DNA of 64,000 nucleotides. It comes from Syncephalis fuscata (lineage: Eukaryota > Zoopagomycota > Zoopagomycetes > Zoopagales > Piptocephalidaceae). The position numbers and the translations under genes are program-made. Below the pieces are notes generated by a model. It saw nothing but the letters and a program-made list of their open reading frames with translations, was not told where the DNA came from and did no database searches. The DNA is taken from assembly GCA_025786725.1 (NCBI GenBank), contig JAHLTZ010000012.1:62001-126000 (forward strand). Direction: 5' to 3'. Positions within the stretch are counted from its first letter, which is position 1; every line of letters begins with the position of its first letter. This document shows, piece after piece, positions 1 through 13,707 of this stretch.

Positions 1-229
1 TAATACCTGTCTTAGTGCATAGAATACAGCTGTAGGTTGGCTACTACTATTATTATTGCCATCCATGCTTAATGCATAGTGTCGACTGATTAAAAGATTT
101 ATTTTACTGCTATTTAAAACATGGTGCTATTTGTTTATTCAGAGTTATTTTATAAATGGACAAAGCTTAATGATTTACTAATAATAATGGCAAGATGATG
201 ATGACTGTAAATAAGTCATGCTATAATAG

Positions 230-1538
230 TTAAATGTGATATTCTCCTCGTCTTGTTAGTAGTTGTGCATATTTTGGGTCAATGCCATTGCTAAGTAGAC
301 CTCGTCCATTGTTAATAACTGTGCTTTTATCGTAAAATGAATGAACGAGCGTTTCTGTTACCGGGCTGATATGTTTATCGTCAATACGTTGCTGATGCAT
401 CCGATTGTCCAATTTCCCGTACAGTGTCGATGCAGCTATTACTATAGCGGTACCAAATAGAAATAGACCACTGGGCTGAAACCCAAAGAACATATAGCTA
501 ATGACACCTGATAAAATAATGCTAATACTCGTGGCAAATCCTTTAAGAATGTTATCGGCATACTTAACAACAATGGCCACAAGTATACCACCAAGTGCCT
601 GGTTGGTCAATACAAGCCAAGTAAACATGTTGTAGCCCTGTAACATGCCGTCCTTCATGATGGCATGTCGGTCCTGCACTAACATGGCTAGTATGGAGAA
701 TAGCCCACCGGAAATGCCTAGTTGAATATTGCGTATCCACATACTTGTGCTGGTCGTTTTAAGAACGCGCTCAAAGTAACAGCCTGCAAATCCCGATAAC
801 AAACACGCTATCATTACAGCACCAAAGCCAATCAATGGATCTTGTGCAAGATGGAACTGTGTCTGTTTTTTATCTACACCTTGATTTAAATCCTTTTCTG
901 AGGCATGTGATGCAACCGATGTGCTAGTCACCGTTTGTAATTGTACAAATGTAACACCCAGCATTAGTAGTCCCAAGGATAGCCATTGTAGAGGCATAAT
1001 GCGTCGACCCAATATAATGACGGAGAAAATGGCTGTAGATAGGATCTTGACTTGATAAATGACTTGAAATGAAGCCGCCTCTAAATTAGACAGTGCAATG
1101 TAAAGTAGGTTATTTTGAATTGCGTACAATGCCGATGGAACCGCCATGAGCAGCAGATCCTTTGGTTGCTGTAAAATATCGCGCTTCACTCGTCGCTGAA
1201 ACGAGGCCCAGGAACTCGATTGTTTATACAAAATAAATAAGCAAGTAGGCAGTTTAATAATCTCAGCCAATACAACAGCCGTTGAGGCAATGTATACAGA
1301 CTGATCGGGTGATCGTACCATGCGAGAATACCGCATCATAAGAACTAGTGCGCTATTCTGCAAAATAAGCACAATGAGCGATAGATATTTTATCGGTAAA
1401 TTAAACATAAAAGGCTCGTTTGCAGCTAACACGTAAATTGGTTGTTATTATTCAATCGATATAAACATCAGGTAAACGCCTACCTTTTGCTGTTGATATA
1501 CGCGCCAATGGCAAGGAACTTGGCCGCGAGTACTTCAT
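230..1538 (-). CDS. Golgi nucleotide-sugar transporter (SLC35A / UDP-galactose transporter family)
   Basis: Two exons: 1538-1484 and 1425-230, 416 codons plus TAA. Exon 1 starts at the ATG at 1538 and ends in phase 1 before GTAGGC. The intron closes at TTAG, so reading continues into AANEPFMFNL. Without exon 1 the frame has only a GTG at its 5' end. About ten hydrophobic helices are visible. The family block NNLLYIALSNLEAASFQVIY, the KIL motif after it and a C-terminal KGFATSISIILSG block match SLC35A carriers, which exchange UDP-sugars for UMP across the Golgi membrane. Substrate (UDP-Gal or UDP-GlcNAc) cannot be told from sequence. Length is typical of the family. Confidence 0.9.
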
Positions 1539-2594
1539 GGTTTGCAACGCGTTAAAGAAACGCAAGTGCTGTGTAGTGGCAATTATGAATTAGCAAAAAT
1601 TGCCAGTATATTAAACTAAAACTAAAATAGTATTACTGAAAGGAAGATTGCGTTTGTATAATAATAATAATAATAATAATGGAATAATGAAAGAGTTAAT
1701 AGAGATGACTGTGTACTTGCCGCTATTGGTGTACAGCTTATTAGAAATATGAAGTAAAAAATTGCAAAAACAAGAAGACTTACAGAAAGGCAACACTGTC
1801 TCGTTTGATTGCCGAAGTGAGACAACATTTTCACGAGCTTTAATATCCGATATTGTGTGTGTGTGTTCTGTTGTGGTAAAAAGCATGCGCCTGAAGCTGT
1901 GCCTATTTTCTTTTTCTTGGTCCAACAAACCTTATCCCTTAATGCGTTCACCTAAGTTTCTTCCTACAGCTTGTCTCTTTTCTTTTTCTTTTCCTTTTCA
2001 AACACCAAGCCTAGCTGGCAGGTCAACATTCTGCATCGTGCATCCATAAAAAACGCATACTACTACTCATCTAATAAATATCATGCTATCTTTTAGATTG
2101 AAATATTGTTTAATATTTATTGCTATTGTATCCATTATTGCATAGCGCTGAGACTGCTGCGGTACTATTGATAACACTGTATTTGGTCACTGTGTGACAT
2201 TTGCAGATAATTGCTACAAGCATGATCGTCTAAATGATATCTAAACGATTTGCGTGTTTTCTTAATGCAGCATCTCAATAAATATCTTAAAACTAATATA
2301 GTAGTTGACGATTGCTATCTTGCAATGTAATGATAAACCAATTCAAAAAGCAACGTAGTTTAAGAAAGCCCCAGAACTTTATTGAATTTATTAGATGACG
2401 ATTAAACGTATATTTTCCTAAAATTAACAGATTTTAAAAAGCGTTGATTATCTGCTATTTAATTCATTCTACTACAACTATATTATATTATTATTCGATT
2501 TTATCGGCGTTAGCAAATACTTGACTGTAGTTTTATTTTGGTTAAATAAACTGATGAAAAAATGTAAATTTGTCTTTTGGTTCGCTTTTCAAAT
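1539..2594. other. Intergenic gap, no supported gene
   Basis: AT-rich. Holds a TAA-type triplet run near 1659-1680 and pyrimidine-rich stretches around 1900-2010. The short open frames here are low-complexity and show no splice-consistent extension or family similarity. Confidence 0.6.
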
Positions 2595-3944
<1,350 letters not shown>

Positions 3945-4119
3945 GGATGTAAGCTTTAATGGACCAGCAAATATAGAGTGTGGATAATAAGAAAGAAAAA
4001 ACAACACGCCACCGAATCATCGAAATGTATACGTGACGCCCTGGCGTATTCTTTCTCGTTCTTTCTTTCTTTTTTCCTACTACTGAATCTGCTTCTATTC
4101 TCTTGCATTTCAGCAGCAT
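3945..4119. promoter_or_regulatory. Putative bidirectional promoter TRM8 / EAF3
   Basis: Only 175 bp separate the two divergent start codons. It contains a strong pyrimidine tract (about 4045-4080). The promoter role is inferred from position only. Confidence 0.4.
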
Positions 4120-5471
4120 ATGTCGGTCAAGGATAAGTTAGTATTTGCAAAGGATCAGAATGTGCTCTGCTTCCATGGCCCGCTTTTATACGAAGCCAAG
4201 GTACGCCGCATACTGCTGAGCCAGCACTGGTGGCAAACAACAAATCTTTATTTTATTCTAACAAACTACTTGTATACTTGTTATTTTTATTGCTGTTACG
4301 CTTATTGTTGTATAGGTGTTAGAGGCAGAATGGTGGGAGGGTCGAGAGGATGCCGACGATGGTCCATATTATCTAGTGCACTACAAGGGATGGAAACAGC
4401 GGTAGGAACATACATGTGTAGCCTATGAGCATAGTAATAATTATATGCAGATGGGATGAATGGGTTCAAGAGACACGTATTATGGAGATCAACGAAGAAA
4501 ATCTTGGCAAACAAAAAGCGTTGAAGCAATCACACCGTACAAAAAAGTCTTCAAGCAAACAAACAGGACCTTCACATGTGGTTGGGTCGCGACACGAGAA
4601 ACAGGCGAGTGTCGATGAGAAGGGAAAGAAGCGACCGCGCGATGATGCTATTGAAGGAGTAAGTAGAATAAAATTACCTATTAATAGCAATTAATATACT
4701 AATCTTTATACAATTATTAAATAGGAAGAAGATTATATAGCACGTCCTGAAGTCCGCATTCCAATTCCTGGTCCATTAAAGGTACAATTGGTCGATGATT
4801 TTGAATGGGTTACGCGGCAACATAAGGTGGGATTATAGTGTAAAGAAATGATGGAATAATACTAATCACACCATGCTGAATAGCTGGTGCCGCTACCACG
4901 CCAACCAACTGTCACGCAAATCATTGAAATGTATTGTGAATCACGCGAAACAAAACATGCCACGTAAGCAATGTTACAAATCAAATGAGCTATTAGTAAC
5001 CGTTTCATAGAGAAAGCTATTTATCAGAATTTGCCGCAGGACTACGCATCTATTTTGATCGTGCACTTGGCAATCGTCTATTGTATCGATTGGAACGACA
5101 GCAATATGCGAGAATACTTGAAGAATACCCAGACACGCCCATGTCGGATATCTATGGTGCCGAGCATTTATTGCGTCTATTTGGTAAGTAATCGTTTCAA
5201 TAGTTTAAAATGGCTATTAATTAGCAATACATTATAGTTGAATTGCCAAAGCTATTAGCATTCACTAGTCTCGGTAAAGACGGAATGTCACGACTTAGAG
5301 AACAGCTACTGGATCTACTGAAGTAGGTTGATCTGAGTACCAATAGTAATTATCAATATAATATTTAACATTTGAATGCTTAGATTTTTACAAAAGAATT
5401 CCAAACAGCTTTTTACAGATGCATACGAAAGTGCATCTCCTGCACACATGAACATGCTTAAAGCAACGTAG
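4120..5471 (+). CDS. EAF3: MRG15/Eaf3 chromodomain-MRG protein
   Basis: Eight exons: 4120-4200, 4316-4401, 4451-4658, 4725-4826, 4884-4963, 5011-5183, 5238-5322, 5384-5471; 300 aa. N-terminal chromo barrel (roughly residues 5-85: [43 protein letters not shown]), a basic linker, then the MRG domain ([59 protein letters not shown]). Family members read H3K36me and sit in NuA4 acetyltransferase and Rpd3S-type deacetylase complexes. All joins keep phase and the length matches small fungal and animal MRG proteins. Tail-to-tail with EMC8, 88 bp apart. Confidence 0.94.
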
Positions 5472-5559
5472 TATAAACACACACACACACCACGCACGCG
5501 CACACATGCTTTGTTTACAAAGATTATTTTTCGTAATTAAATCCAAGTAGTATAAAACA

Positions 5560-6408
5560 TTAGTTGGTCAATTTGGCCGTAACCTTATCATTAAGTAGCC
5601 AGTCTGCATTGTCTGCATTGATGGCAGTCAGATGTGTGTCAAAATCCACGAGCAATCGATGAGCCTGGCTGGTAACAGCAGCTGCGGCCGTGTCAAGCGC
5701 ACTTGATCCCAATTGAAACTGCGGGTTCTTGGCATCTGCGGAACTGTTGTTTGATGAGCCATTTGGCTGATTACGCGCTACCACCCATTGTCCATCGCGT
5801 GCTGTATGAAACTAAAATATAAAAAGTAACGTATTATTAATAATGCAGCCGTTTGTTTATGTCGTCTGCACTTACGATAAGAGCGTTGGTGGGTTGAGTA
5901 GTCGATAGCTTGTTATTGTCAACCTAAATGGTATGTTGTTGTTAGTATGAATAGCTGTAGCAATGTTTGTTTTCGTTACCACTACGGCAAATGCTTCTGG
6001 TTGATATTCGCGAATTCGATTGGCAATATGCGTACCAACTAGGCTTAGCTCAGTTGAATCGAGCATTTCATTCGCTTGGTAATATCCAATAATGGTTTGA
6101 CCCGTCTTTTCACAGTAGATATCGAGCTATGTACGCGTTTGTGTTGTTGTCTAGTTAGTTGTTGATTGGATCTAGTATACGCACCAACTTACCTGTTCGA
6201 GAGCAATCTCTAGCATCGGTGAGAGATTCAAGCGCGTATGAAAAAGCGGCACCACGTCTGTAACGGCCACTGCTGACGTTTTAAGACTTGATGTCGTGGC
6301 GAGTAAAACGCCGTTAACGCTAGAACATGCATGAGCAGCGACGTGCAATACAATCTTTGCATAGGCACAGCGAGATACAGTGTAGGTAGCAGGTGTGGAG
6401 GAAGACAT
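5560..6408 (-). CDS. EMC8: ER membrane protein complex subunit 8/9
   Basis: Four exons: 6408-6193, 6126-5980, 5923-5876, 5811-5560; 220 aa. MPN-like fold: an N-terminal block YAKIVLHVAAHA, then PLFHTRLNLSPMLEIALEQ, IIGYYQANE and VGTHIANRIREYQPEAFAVV. It lacks the JAMM zinc ligands, as expected of EMC8/9. The subunit is a cytosolic cap of the EMC insertase. An Asn/Ser-rich insert (NGSSNNSSADAKN) lies in the C-terminal part. All joins preserve phase. Confidence 0.9.
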
Positions 6409-8696
6409 TGTCGTGTTGCAGTTGGTTGACTATGGCAGTCTGATATAACCGTAGTGTTCTCTGGTCAGTATATGTATGAAATGCGAACAAGCTTTATACA
6501 AAACTTGCCTGTTGAATAAACAATAAAGAATAAAAAGTACTAATGAAAAAGTGTGATGATCAGTAATTGGTGTTAATGTTTGTACAGTCATACTAATATG
6601 CTATGTGACAAAGTAATTATGAGCACACTAGATATCAAGTAAATATCTATTGCTTTAGACTGTGTAGATTATCAGTATTTACATTAAATATGTTCAAAGT
6701 AGTCATTAAATGGCATCGGTGCATAATATTAAGATGCAATAGGATTATTGTCGGAGACATGGTTCATATGAACTGCATATTTAACTCAACATTATATTTT
6801 ATCGTCTCATATATGCACCAAATACTTGGCAGCAATATAATGAAATCTATATTACGTTGTGTATTCACGCTGTGATGATAGCCAAGAATATATATAAGAT
6901 TATTGCATTCAAGTTAAACCAAAACATAAAAATCTATTAAGCTTAAAAGTAAGCAATTTTCATTCATCCCGCATGTAGGCTATTTATAAAAAAGATTATA
7001 ATTTTATTCAAATACTGTATAAAAATAGATATTTAATTTAATCTTGCTATAGCTAGTTAACTAGTATTGCTTGATTGCATTTTACTTTGAGTCTCCCCAG
7101 GGCAGTAAATCATTTTACGCAATCAATTGTAACGATTTAAATAGTCGACGATTTGATTAGATTAAATTGTGTTTAAATGATCATTCACAATAAATATTAA
7201 AACAATATTATTGTCCATTATCATTTCCATAAAACTGATTAAATGTAACAAAACATTGTATTAGTAACAATATTGAATATTTAAATAAAACTTGCATTTA
7301 ATATCTAAACAATCTCACAAGGAGAAGGCCTAGCATTACTTTGTTAAAAATGCCAAATAAATTGCTTATTTTACTTTGACTCCTACATTTTGAGTCTCCA
7401 AAGCAAAATTTGTTCTAATAAAAGTCATGCTGCTATGTTATTGCTATTGCCTAAATTACATGATTCAACAAAGTTCATTTTAAGCTTCATTGTACTCTAA
7501 TTAAGGTTTTTCCCCATCAGGGTTCATTGCATTTATGCGCTATTTAATCGCAGACAGTATTACAAATACTTAATACTGCCGGCCAAACATGAAATAAATA
7601 GCTTTCTTTACTTCCAATTGCTTTTAGCTTACTTTCAGGTTTATACAGTTGAAACTTTTGCTTTAAATTACTGAATAAAGCTATTTATTAATAATGAGTT
7701 GTTGTTAAGCTACTGAAATTTAATAATTCTTATTAATTTAAGTAATTAACATTTGACTAAGCCATCTTTATTACTCTTTCTTCTATCTTGGTTGCTTAGC
7801 AAACATTACATTACTATACATCTGTTTTTGTAACAATGTATAATATAGCTATATTATTTCCTATTAAAATGCTGTTAATAAAATAATTTAAATAAATAGT
7901 GTAATTTATTATTTGATTTTTTGAATTTATTAGCCATTTAGTATGATTTGTAGTTAAAATGACTAAATTTAATAACGCTCAATCTTTGGACATGATGATG
8001 GGTGATAAATGACATTAAATATCAAATTACAATGCTTTAAATACTTTACAGTAACAATAATATGAATTAACATTTATCTATTATTATCATTTATCTATTT
8101 ATTATATTTTATTCTAAGTAACATGAAATACTATTTTACATTTACTAACACTAATATTGGGTATTGAAAATAGTGCGGACTAAATCAATTTTACCTGAAT
8201 TAGCCGGAATTGATATAGCATTGCTTCAACAAATAACGCTTCTTAGTATTAAAAACTGATTAACAGTTATACAAAAAGTTTTATTGCTCTTTTGTCCTAT
8301 TTTAAACCATGGGATCCAAATTAGAATAGATTCAATTGACTAAATAATTAGGGGGTGGCGATAACCAGTAACCAATCATGTATATTAATAACATCCACCT
8401 TACTGGACTATTTTGTGTCAACATAGGCCAAATAAACTTGTTTCATGGTCGCACATTAGCTGTATACATGAGCTTCTATCCAGTTGAGTGGTTTATATTC
8501 ATAGAAAATGAAAGGCCTAGACTTATTGTTTCTACCTTATTACATGTGTTCTTTTCGATAAGGCAAAATCGCATTATTGCGTGTATTTAATCCTGCACTA
8601 GAGCAACAGAAACTACTTTCTGACATTTTATTACTTTACTTTGCGCAACATCATTCTTTTTGTCTAGTTCGTCTCGCTAATAGATCATTACTTAGC
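6409..8696. other. 2.3-kb AT-rich intergenic region with a decayed terminal-repeat relic
   Basis: No gene supported. At 7372-7419 the motif TACTTTGACTCCTACATTTT and following bases resemble the ends of the palindromic element at 35258-36076. A weaker partial match (TTTACTTTGAGTCTCC) lies at about 7080-7096. Otherwise long A/T runs. Confidence 0.5.
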
Positions 8697-10589
8697 ATGC
8701 TATTCTTTTTACTGTTGCTCTGTTTATTTTTTAGCTGTATAAATCAGCTACGGCCAGTTCTTGGCTCAGTTAAAGTACAAAACAGTGATGATTCAACAAC
8801 ATTTACCACCTATGACCCTTATCGAATCAACCAACAATTCGACGATATAGCTGGTGTAATACTACCCATTTCATTTGATGAGCACGATGATTGCAAAATT
8901 AAACAAATGGCACCGAGTATTTCTCCTAATAATAATATTGATGCTCTTCCTCGTGCCTTCATTGCCATGGTAAACGAAGGTAATGCAATGAAGGCCAAGT
9001 GCAGATCTATCAAACACGTAAGTTATTGAGCAATGTCGAAATACAGAATTGCTAATTTTACATGCAGATTGACTATGCCTTGATGAAGTATGACAAATGG
9101 CTGTTGGACCAAGGCCTGCCCTCGATCAAAACGGCTATCGTAGCTTTGCACTTCCCCAAAAACGATGTATCTGAGACGCTTCAAGGCGCGTTAAATTATC
9201 TATTTTTGCCAAACAATTCATTTAGCATTCCTATAACAATAGTATCTAATGAAGACTACGAACAGCTCAAGACTACGATTGCCCGCGTAACTGGTGCAGC
9301 TACCAGCATAGTTGTTCATGGTAATTAGTTCTAGTCAATTATATAGCTATTTAACTAATAGCTAATTATCAAGAACGTGGTTCATGGAATACGGTACTAT
9401 TTTCTGGCTGGTATCAGGCATTTCTGTGGATTGCCTTTATTATTAATGTGTCATTTATTTTACACGCATTATGGCGACTGACAATTGTATGGAAAAGCGG
9501 TGTATTCAGGCACGGAATACGTACAGCAGCCTTTATAATTGCACTGTGCTCTGTTATTCGTAAGCTGACTACTGCCATTACTATTGTTTTCAATTATTAA
9601 TCAGTTTACTTAGTTGTTCTTGTCAGCGTTCCCATTTATGGCTCGCCTTATTACGAAATAATTGCTCGTGCTGGATTATTACTTTTTAATGTTGCATTGT
9701 ACCTTGTTTTAATAATTTGGTAAGCCACAATTAACGCTATCCTCCATTTATTAATGATATTAAATCAAAACTGAATGCATTAGGTCCTCGCTAGATTCCA
9801 GTATGAATAATAGAAAAAGTACAAAAACGGTTAAATTAGGGATCCACGTAGTTTTTGCTATTATTCTATTGGTTCTGCTGTCCAACTGCATACTTCCGTT
9901 TATTGCACGATTCAATCGCATGTACGCAGAAAAGCACCTAACGATTCGTTTGGTAACAAGTGTATTACAAATGGTTTCTGGTCTGTTTTTCTTATATTTT
10001 GGTAAGTAAATTAGCCAAAAGCTGAATTCATACAATAAATAACTAGAAATACTAACATTGTATAACTAGGAATAAAATTCTACATAACATCCAAAACCTG
10101 CCTTACTCCATTAAACAGACGTACTTTATTACAGGTAAATAATATATCTTTATTTTTCTGTTATTTCATCTAACTAGTATTGCTTTCTTTAATTTATAGT
10201 TGAGCCTGATTTCCGTAATTTTATGTATAGCTATCATTTTGATCTGTCTTGATCCAATACTTAAATTCTCCAGAAAGGACTTTTCAAACTATTACTCTAC
10301 CGCAACTATTCGAACCACACTCAACATCATAGGACTTACCGGCCAATCGGCAAGCCTTTTGTACATGTTGGGAATACGCATGCCAAGTGACAGCACAACT
10401 ATACCATTGGCTGTTATGGCATCGCTGAAAAACATTTTGCCAACTCTTAGACAAAAAATGTCGAAATCTGCACACACCCACAAGCACCAGCTGACTGCGC
10501 TAAGCAATGATAACAGCGCCAATGTTAAATCAATCAAACATATAACCAGCGAGTCATCCATTGCATCTTATCCCGATAATATGGTATAA
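8697..10589 (+). CDS. Secretory-pathway 7TM protein with PA-like ectodomain
   Basis: Seven exons: 8697-9017, 9068-9320, 9362-9559, 9614-9719, 9784-10001, 10070-10134, 10200-10589; 516 aa. Start is the ATG before a signal peptide (MLFFLLLLCLFFSC). The ectodomain (about residues 25-210) has a protease-associated pattern: AFIAMVNEGNAMKAKC, then SIKTAIVALHF and IPITIVSNEDYEQL. Seven hydrophobic helices follow (for example WIAFIINVSFILHALW, VILVLVSVPIYG, GLLLFNVALYLVLIIW), then a polar tail of about 75 residues. The exon 4 acceptor was chosen at TTAG before 9614 because it alone keeps the helix open. A receptor role is inferred from architecture; no ligand or named family is claimed. Confidence 0.72.
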
Positions 10590-10915
10590 GTCAAAATATA
10601 CCATAATACCACCTGATAATTTCTGCGTTGCATCTAATTCTCTGCTGATTAACACCATGAACAACATCTATATTTATCGCGTGTATATTACTGCTATAAT
10701 GATGAAAAAACAAGTAAAATAGTCGGGGTAAAAAGCTAACTTGGCTGCATAACAGGTACTAAATCAGCAATTCCAAAGGCGCTTCATTATACCCGCGTTC
10801 TATTGTATAACCGGTTATGTCGTACAGCAATTTATGCAACAAACAAGGCAGCATTTTGATTTGTATCCTTCGTTATAATAAAATCTTTATTACCCACCCA
10901 GTGTATTAAGCAATT
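10590..10915. other. Short intergenic gap between two membrane-protein genes
   Basis: About 326 bp, AT-rich, no recognisable signal beyond its likely promoter role for the next gene. Confidence 0.5.
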
Positions 10916-12217
10916 ATGATTCCTTTTTCGTGCTATTTCATACATTTCTCCACTCTACTTTACGTCGCTTTTTCAAATATTTCTACTCAGCATTATTTAT
11001 ATTTATTAATGTATCTAACAAACAATTCAGAGGATACGCTCTGCTTTCCAGTAACATATGGATTTGAATGTGGACCCAGGTCTATAATCCTATACACAAC
11101 AATAGTTTGTCTTTGTATATCAATAGGCACGCTCATTCATTGCACAGCAGTGGCCGTCTATCGGCAACGCCATGGGTTATTCATGTCACTTTTCTACATG
11201 GCCGATGGCTATTTTATTCCAAAGCCCATGGATATCTTTATTGTAAGCCAAATCATTAGTGAATTGATGCAAATTTTTCAATACACCATTGCTTTGGCCA
11301 ATTGGCCGCGCAGTATAGTAATCAATTACATTATTAACGCTACCTCTGCCGCCATTATACCACTTACTGGATTTTGGGAATTGATTGGGATTGTTTCTCA
11401 TATCCCACCTGTGTTCGTGTACCAGCCTTCAGTTACGAGGTCAACCTTTCAGGGTCAATATCGAGAATTAGACGACACGGCAATTATACCATGTGCCAAA
11501 ATATATAGCATTTTTGTGCCATCTATCCGCACACTTTATTGGCTTAATATATTTTTTAGTATATTGTCAACGGTGCCGACAATCGGTCTGAGCGTCTGGT
11601 CTGGATGGGTTCAAGAGAATCATAAAATCGACATGGTTTCCAGTTCAGAAACCAGTTATTTAGTCTCCTACGGCCTGGTGAATACAATCTATACCAGTGG
11701 CGGCATCTATTACTACTACGGTTTTTATCGCATACTTAAGGCTTGTACAGAGCAGTCATCCGATAACCATCGTAATTATGAGGAAAAAAGAGAAATGGCT
11801 TCTGGATTCCGTAATATCTTTTTAGCCATTATAGTAGCAGGTATTACTGTGTGGTTTTTTACGATAGCTGGCCATTTATTTTCAAAACTTGAACACGAGC
11901 ATGAATGGTGCCATATAATCTCTATTGTTATCCAATACGCTATCATTTATCCAACCATTCAGTGGATTATCAGCTATTACGTATTGAAAAACTCAAAAAC
12001 TCAAGTGAAGCGCCAAAAACACATATCGTTAAGTGTGGTAGAAAAAGATGCTGCTAATTATATATCAGCCTGTAGAAGTGATATTTACGGTAACTCGTGT
12101 AATTTTGGCTCTACACGGGTGTATAGCTGCTTAGAACAAACCGATGGTTCATTAGTGTGGCATAGCTTTGTAACACATTCTTTACTAGCTTCTGATGATG
12201 TTGCAATAACTAGATAA
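10916..12217 (+). CDS. Lineage-specific 7TM protein, paralogue of 59058-60329
   Basis: Single exon, ATG at 10916, 433 aa. An N-terminal hydrophobic stretch (signal peptide or anchor) precedes a short Cys-containing loop (CFPVTYGFECG), then seven helices. Shared with the copy at 59058: R-x-R-x-GLF, P-x-D-F-I near helix 2, NWPRSIVI against DWPKSMLF, GIVSHIP against GIISHIP, YYYYGFYRIL against YYCYGFYRVL, FRNIFLA against YRNIFLA, and a C-terminal LVWHSF against LVWQTF. Polar cytoplasmic tail. Layout suggests a receptor-like protein, but I recognise no known family. No introns, unlike most neighbours. Confidence 0.75.
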   Translation: MIPFSCYFIHFSTLLYVAFSNISTQHYLYLLMYLTNNSEDTLCFPVTYGFECGPRSIILYTTIVCLCISIGTLIHCTAVAVYRQRHGLFMSLFYMADGYFIPKPMDIFIVSQIISELMQIFQYTIALANWPRSIVINYIINATSAAIIPLTGFWELIGIVSHIPPVFVYQPSVTRSTFQGQYRELDDTAIIPCAKIYSIFVPSIRTLYWLNIFFSILSTVPTIGLSVWSGWVQENHKIDMVSSSETSYLVSYGLVNTIYTSGGIYYYYGFYRILKACTEQSSDNHRNYEEKREMASGFRNIFLAIIVAGITVWFFTIAGHLFSKLEHEHEWCHIISIVIQYAIIYPTIQWIISYYVLKNSKTQVKRQKHISLSVVEKDAANYISACRSDIYGNSCNFGSTRVYSCLEQTDGSLVWHSFVTHSLLASDDVAITR

Positions 12218-12969
12218 AAAATACAGGTATTAGTTTGATAGATACTGTGCTGGTAAACACATGTATTTTAATTTAATTAATAAATACCTTCAACGATTTT
12301 TAATGATTGTAGTATTATTGTCCCAATACTATGGCCATACCCTTATGATAACGTGGCTAAGAAATACACCACGTAATTAAATAATCTTTTAAGATCGCAT
12401 ATAATTGCTGAAATAATAATATATATTGAATATTAGCACTAATCACTAGTAGCAAGCGACTTTTACAAATACGACCACTAAGTATTTGCTAGTTGTAAAC
12501 ATACAACAGCTATATGGACTGATATGCTGCGTTAATAATGAAATAGTACAAGGCATTTGGGCTTTACTATTAGCTATGTTTGTTATAAAATAATGGCTTC
12601 ATTTAGTTGCAATTTTTAATTAAAAACGTAACAGTATATACAATAAGTCATTAATATTAATTGAATAAACACTGCAACTTGCCTAATACTAGTGCGATAT
12701 TTTGCAAATAAACTATGTCCATTATTTCTTAATATGTTCTATCTATGCAAATGCAATATGCTAGTTAAAATACACGTAGTCTATATGAAATAACCGTCTT
12801 TTGTGTTAATGACTCAATAACTATATGTGCAAGAATGGCTAAAGGAAAATATATACCAATGATGCTGAATGATCTGTGATCTGATTTTCAACGTTTTGTC
12901 AAGATTTTGAAATGTACACGGATTCTGGCCAATAAACTTGAATTTATTGCTTCTGAGCCCTTTTAAGGA
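12218..12969. other. Intergenic gap
   Basis: About 750 bp of AT-rich sequence, no gene or repeat recognised. It ends where similarity to ADE4 begins. Confidence 0.5.
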
Positions 12970-13707
12970 TTGATTTTGTTGCAACATAGCCAACACGACA
13001 TTGATGTAGTTATTGTAGTACATCATAAGAGACTTGTGCCGGCGCTACAACTATCTCATAAACTAGGTCTGCCATATCGTGAAGGATTTATCAAGAATCG
13101 CTATATAGGACGCACATTTATTATGCCTGGACAAACAATGCGTCGCAAAAATGTACGCCGTAAATTAAATGCAATGGCTTTGGAATTTGCTGGCAAAAAT
13201 GTTTTGCTTGTAGATGACTCAATTGTACGAGGTACAACATCAAGCGAAATTGTTCAAATGGCACGCGATGTTGGAGCAAAGAAAGTGTACTTTGCATCGG
13301 CTGCACCAGCCATTAGGTGAGTAAATACAATACGAATCGATCGATTGATTAACTAGCCAATTAATTGCTGTTGATGTGTCTACAGACATGCCAATGTATA
13401 CGGTATTGATATGCCGACTCCACATGAACTTGTTGCCTACAATCGGAATGATGCTCAAATCGCTGAAGCCATCGGTGCCGACTATGTTATCTTCCAGGCC
13501 TTGCCAGACCTCATATCGGCCTGTAATAAGTTTAATCCAGCACTGGAGCATTTTGACACATCAGTATTTGATGGAAAGTACGTTACAGGTGACGTATCGA
13601 CAGAATATTTGCGTATGCTCGATAGCACACGCAATGACGAAGAGAAGACGAAACGTGATGCCGATGCGCCAGAGACCATTGGACTGCACAATAATTTTGG
13701 CAAATAA
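12970..13707 (+). pseudogene. ADE4: 5'-truncated amidophosphoribosyltransferase (ADE4/PurF) copy
   Basis: Only the C-terminal phosphoribosyltransferase half is present: 12970-13316 and 13386-13707, joined across a normal intron (GTGAGT...TACAG). The body is well preserved ([23 protein letters not shown] region split over the frame, [30 protein letters not shown]) with no stops. The N-terminal glutamine amidotransferase domain and its catalytic Cys are missing. There is no ATG upstream of the conserved part; the frame opens at a TTG. The loop that should read like PVPDTSR is VVHHKRLV, so decay starts at the break. The retained intron means a DNA-level copy, not a retrocopy. The intact gene is not in this window. 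Confidence 0.8.

Noticed and set aside
12970-13707. Functional short amidophosphoribosyltransferase
   Set aside because: No ATG, missing glutaminase domain and altered PRPP-loop residues at the break make a truncated copy more likely.
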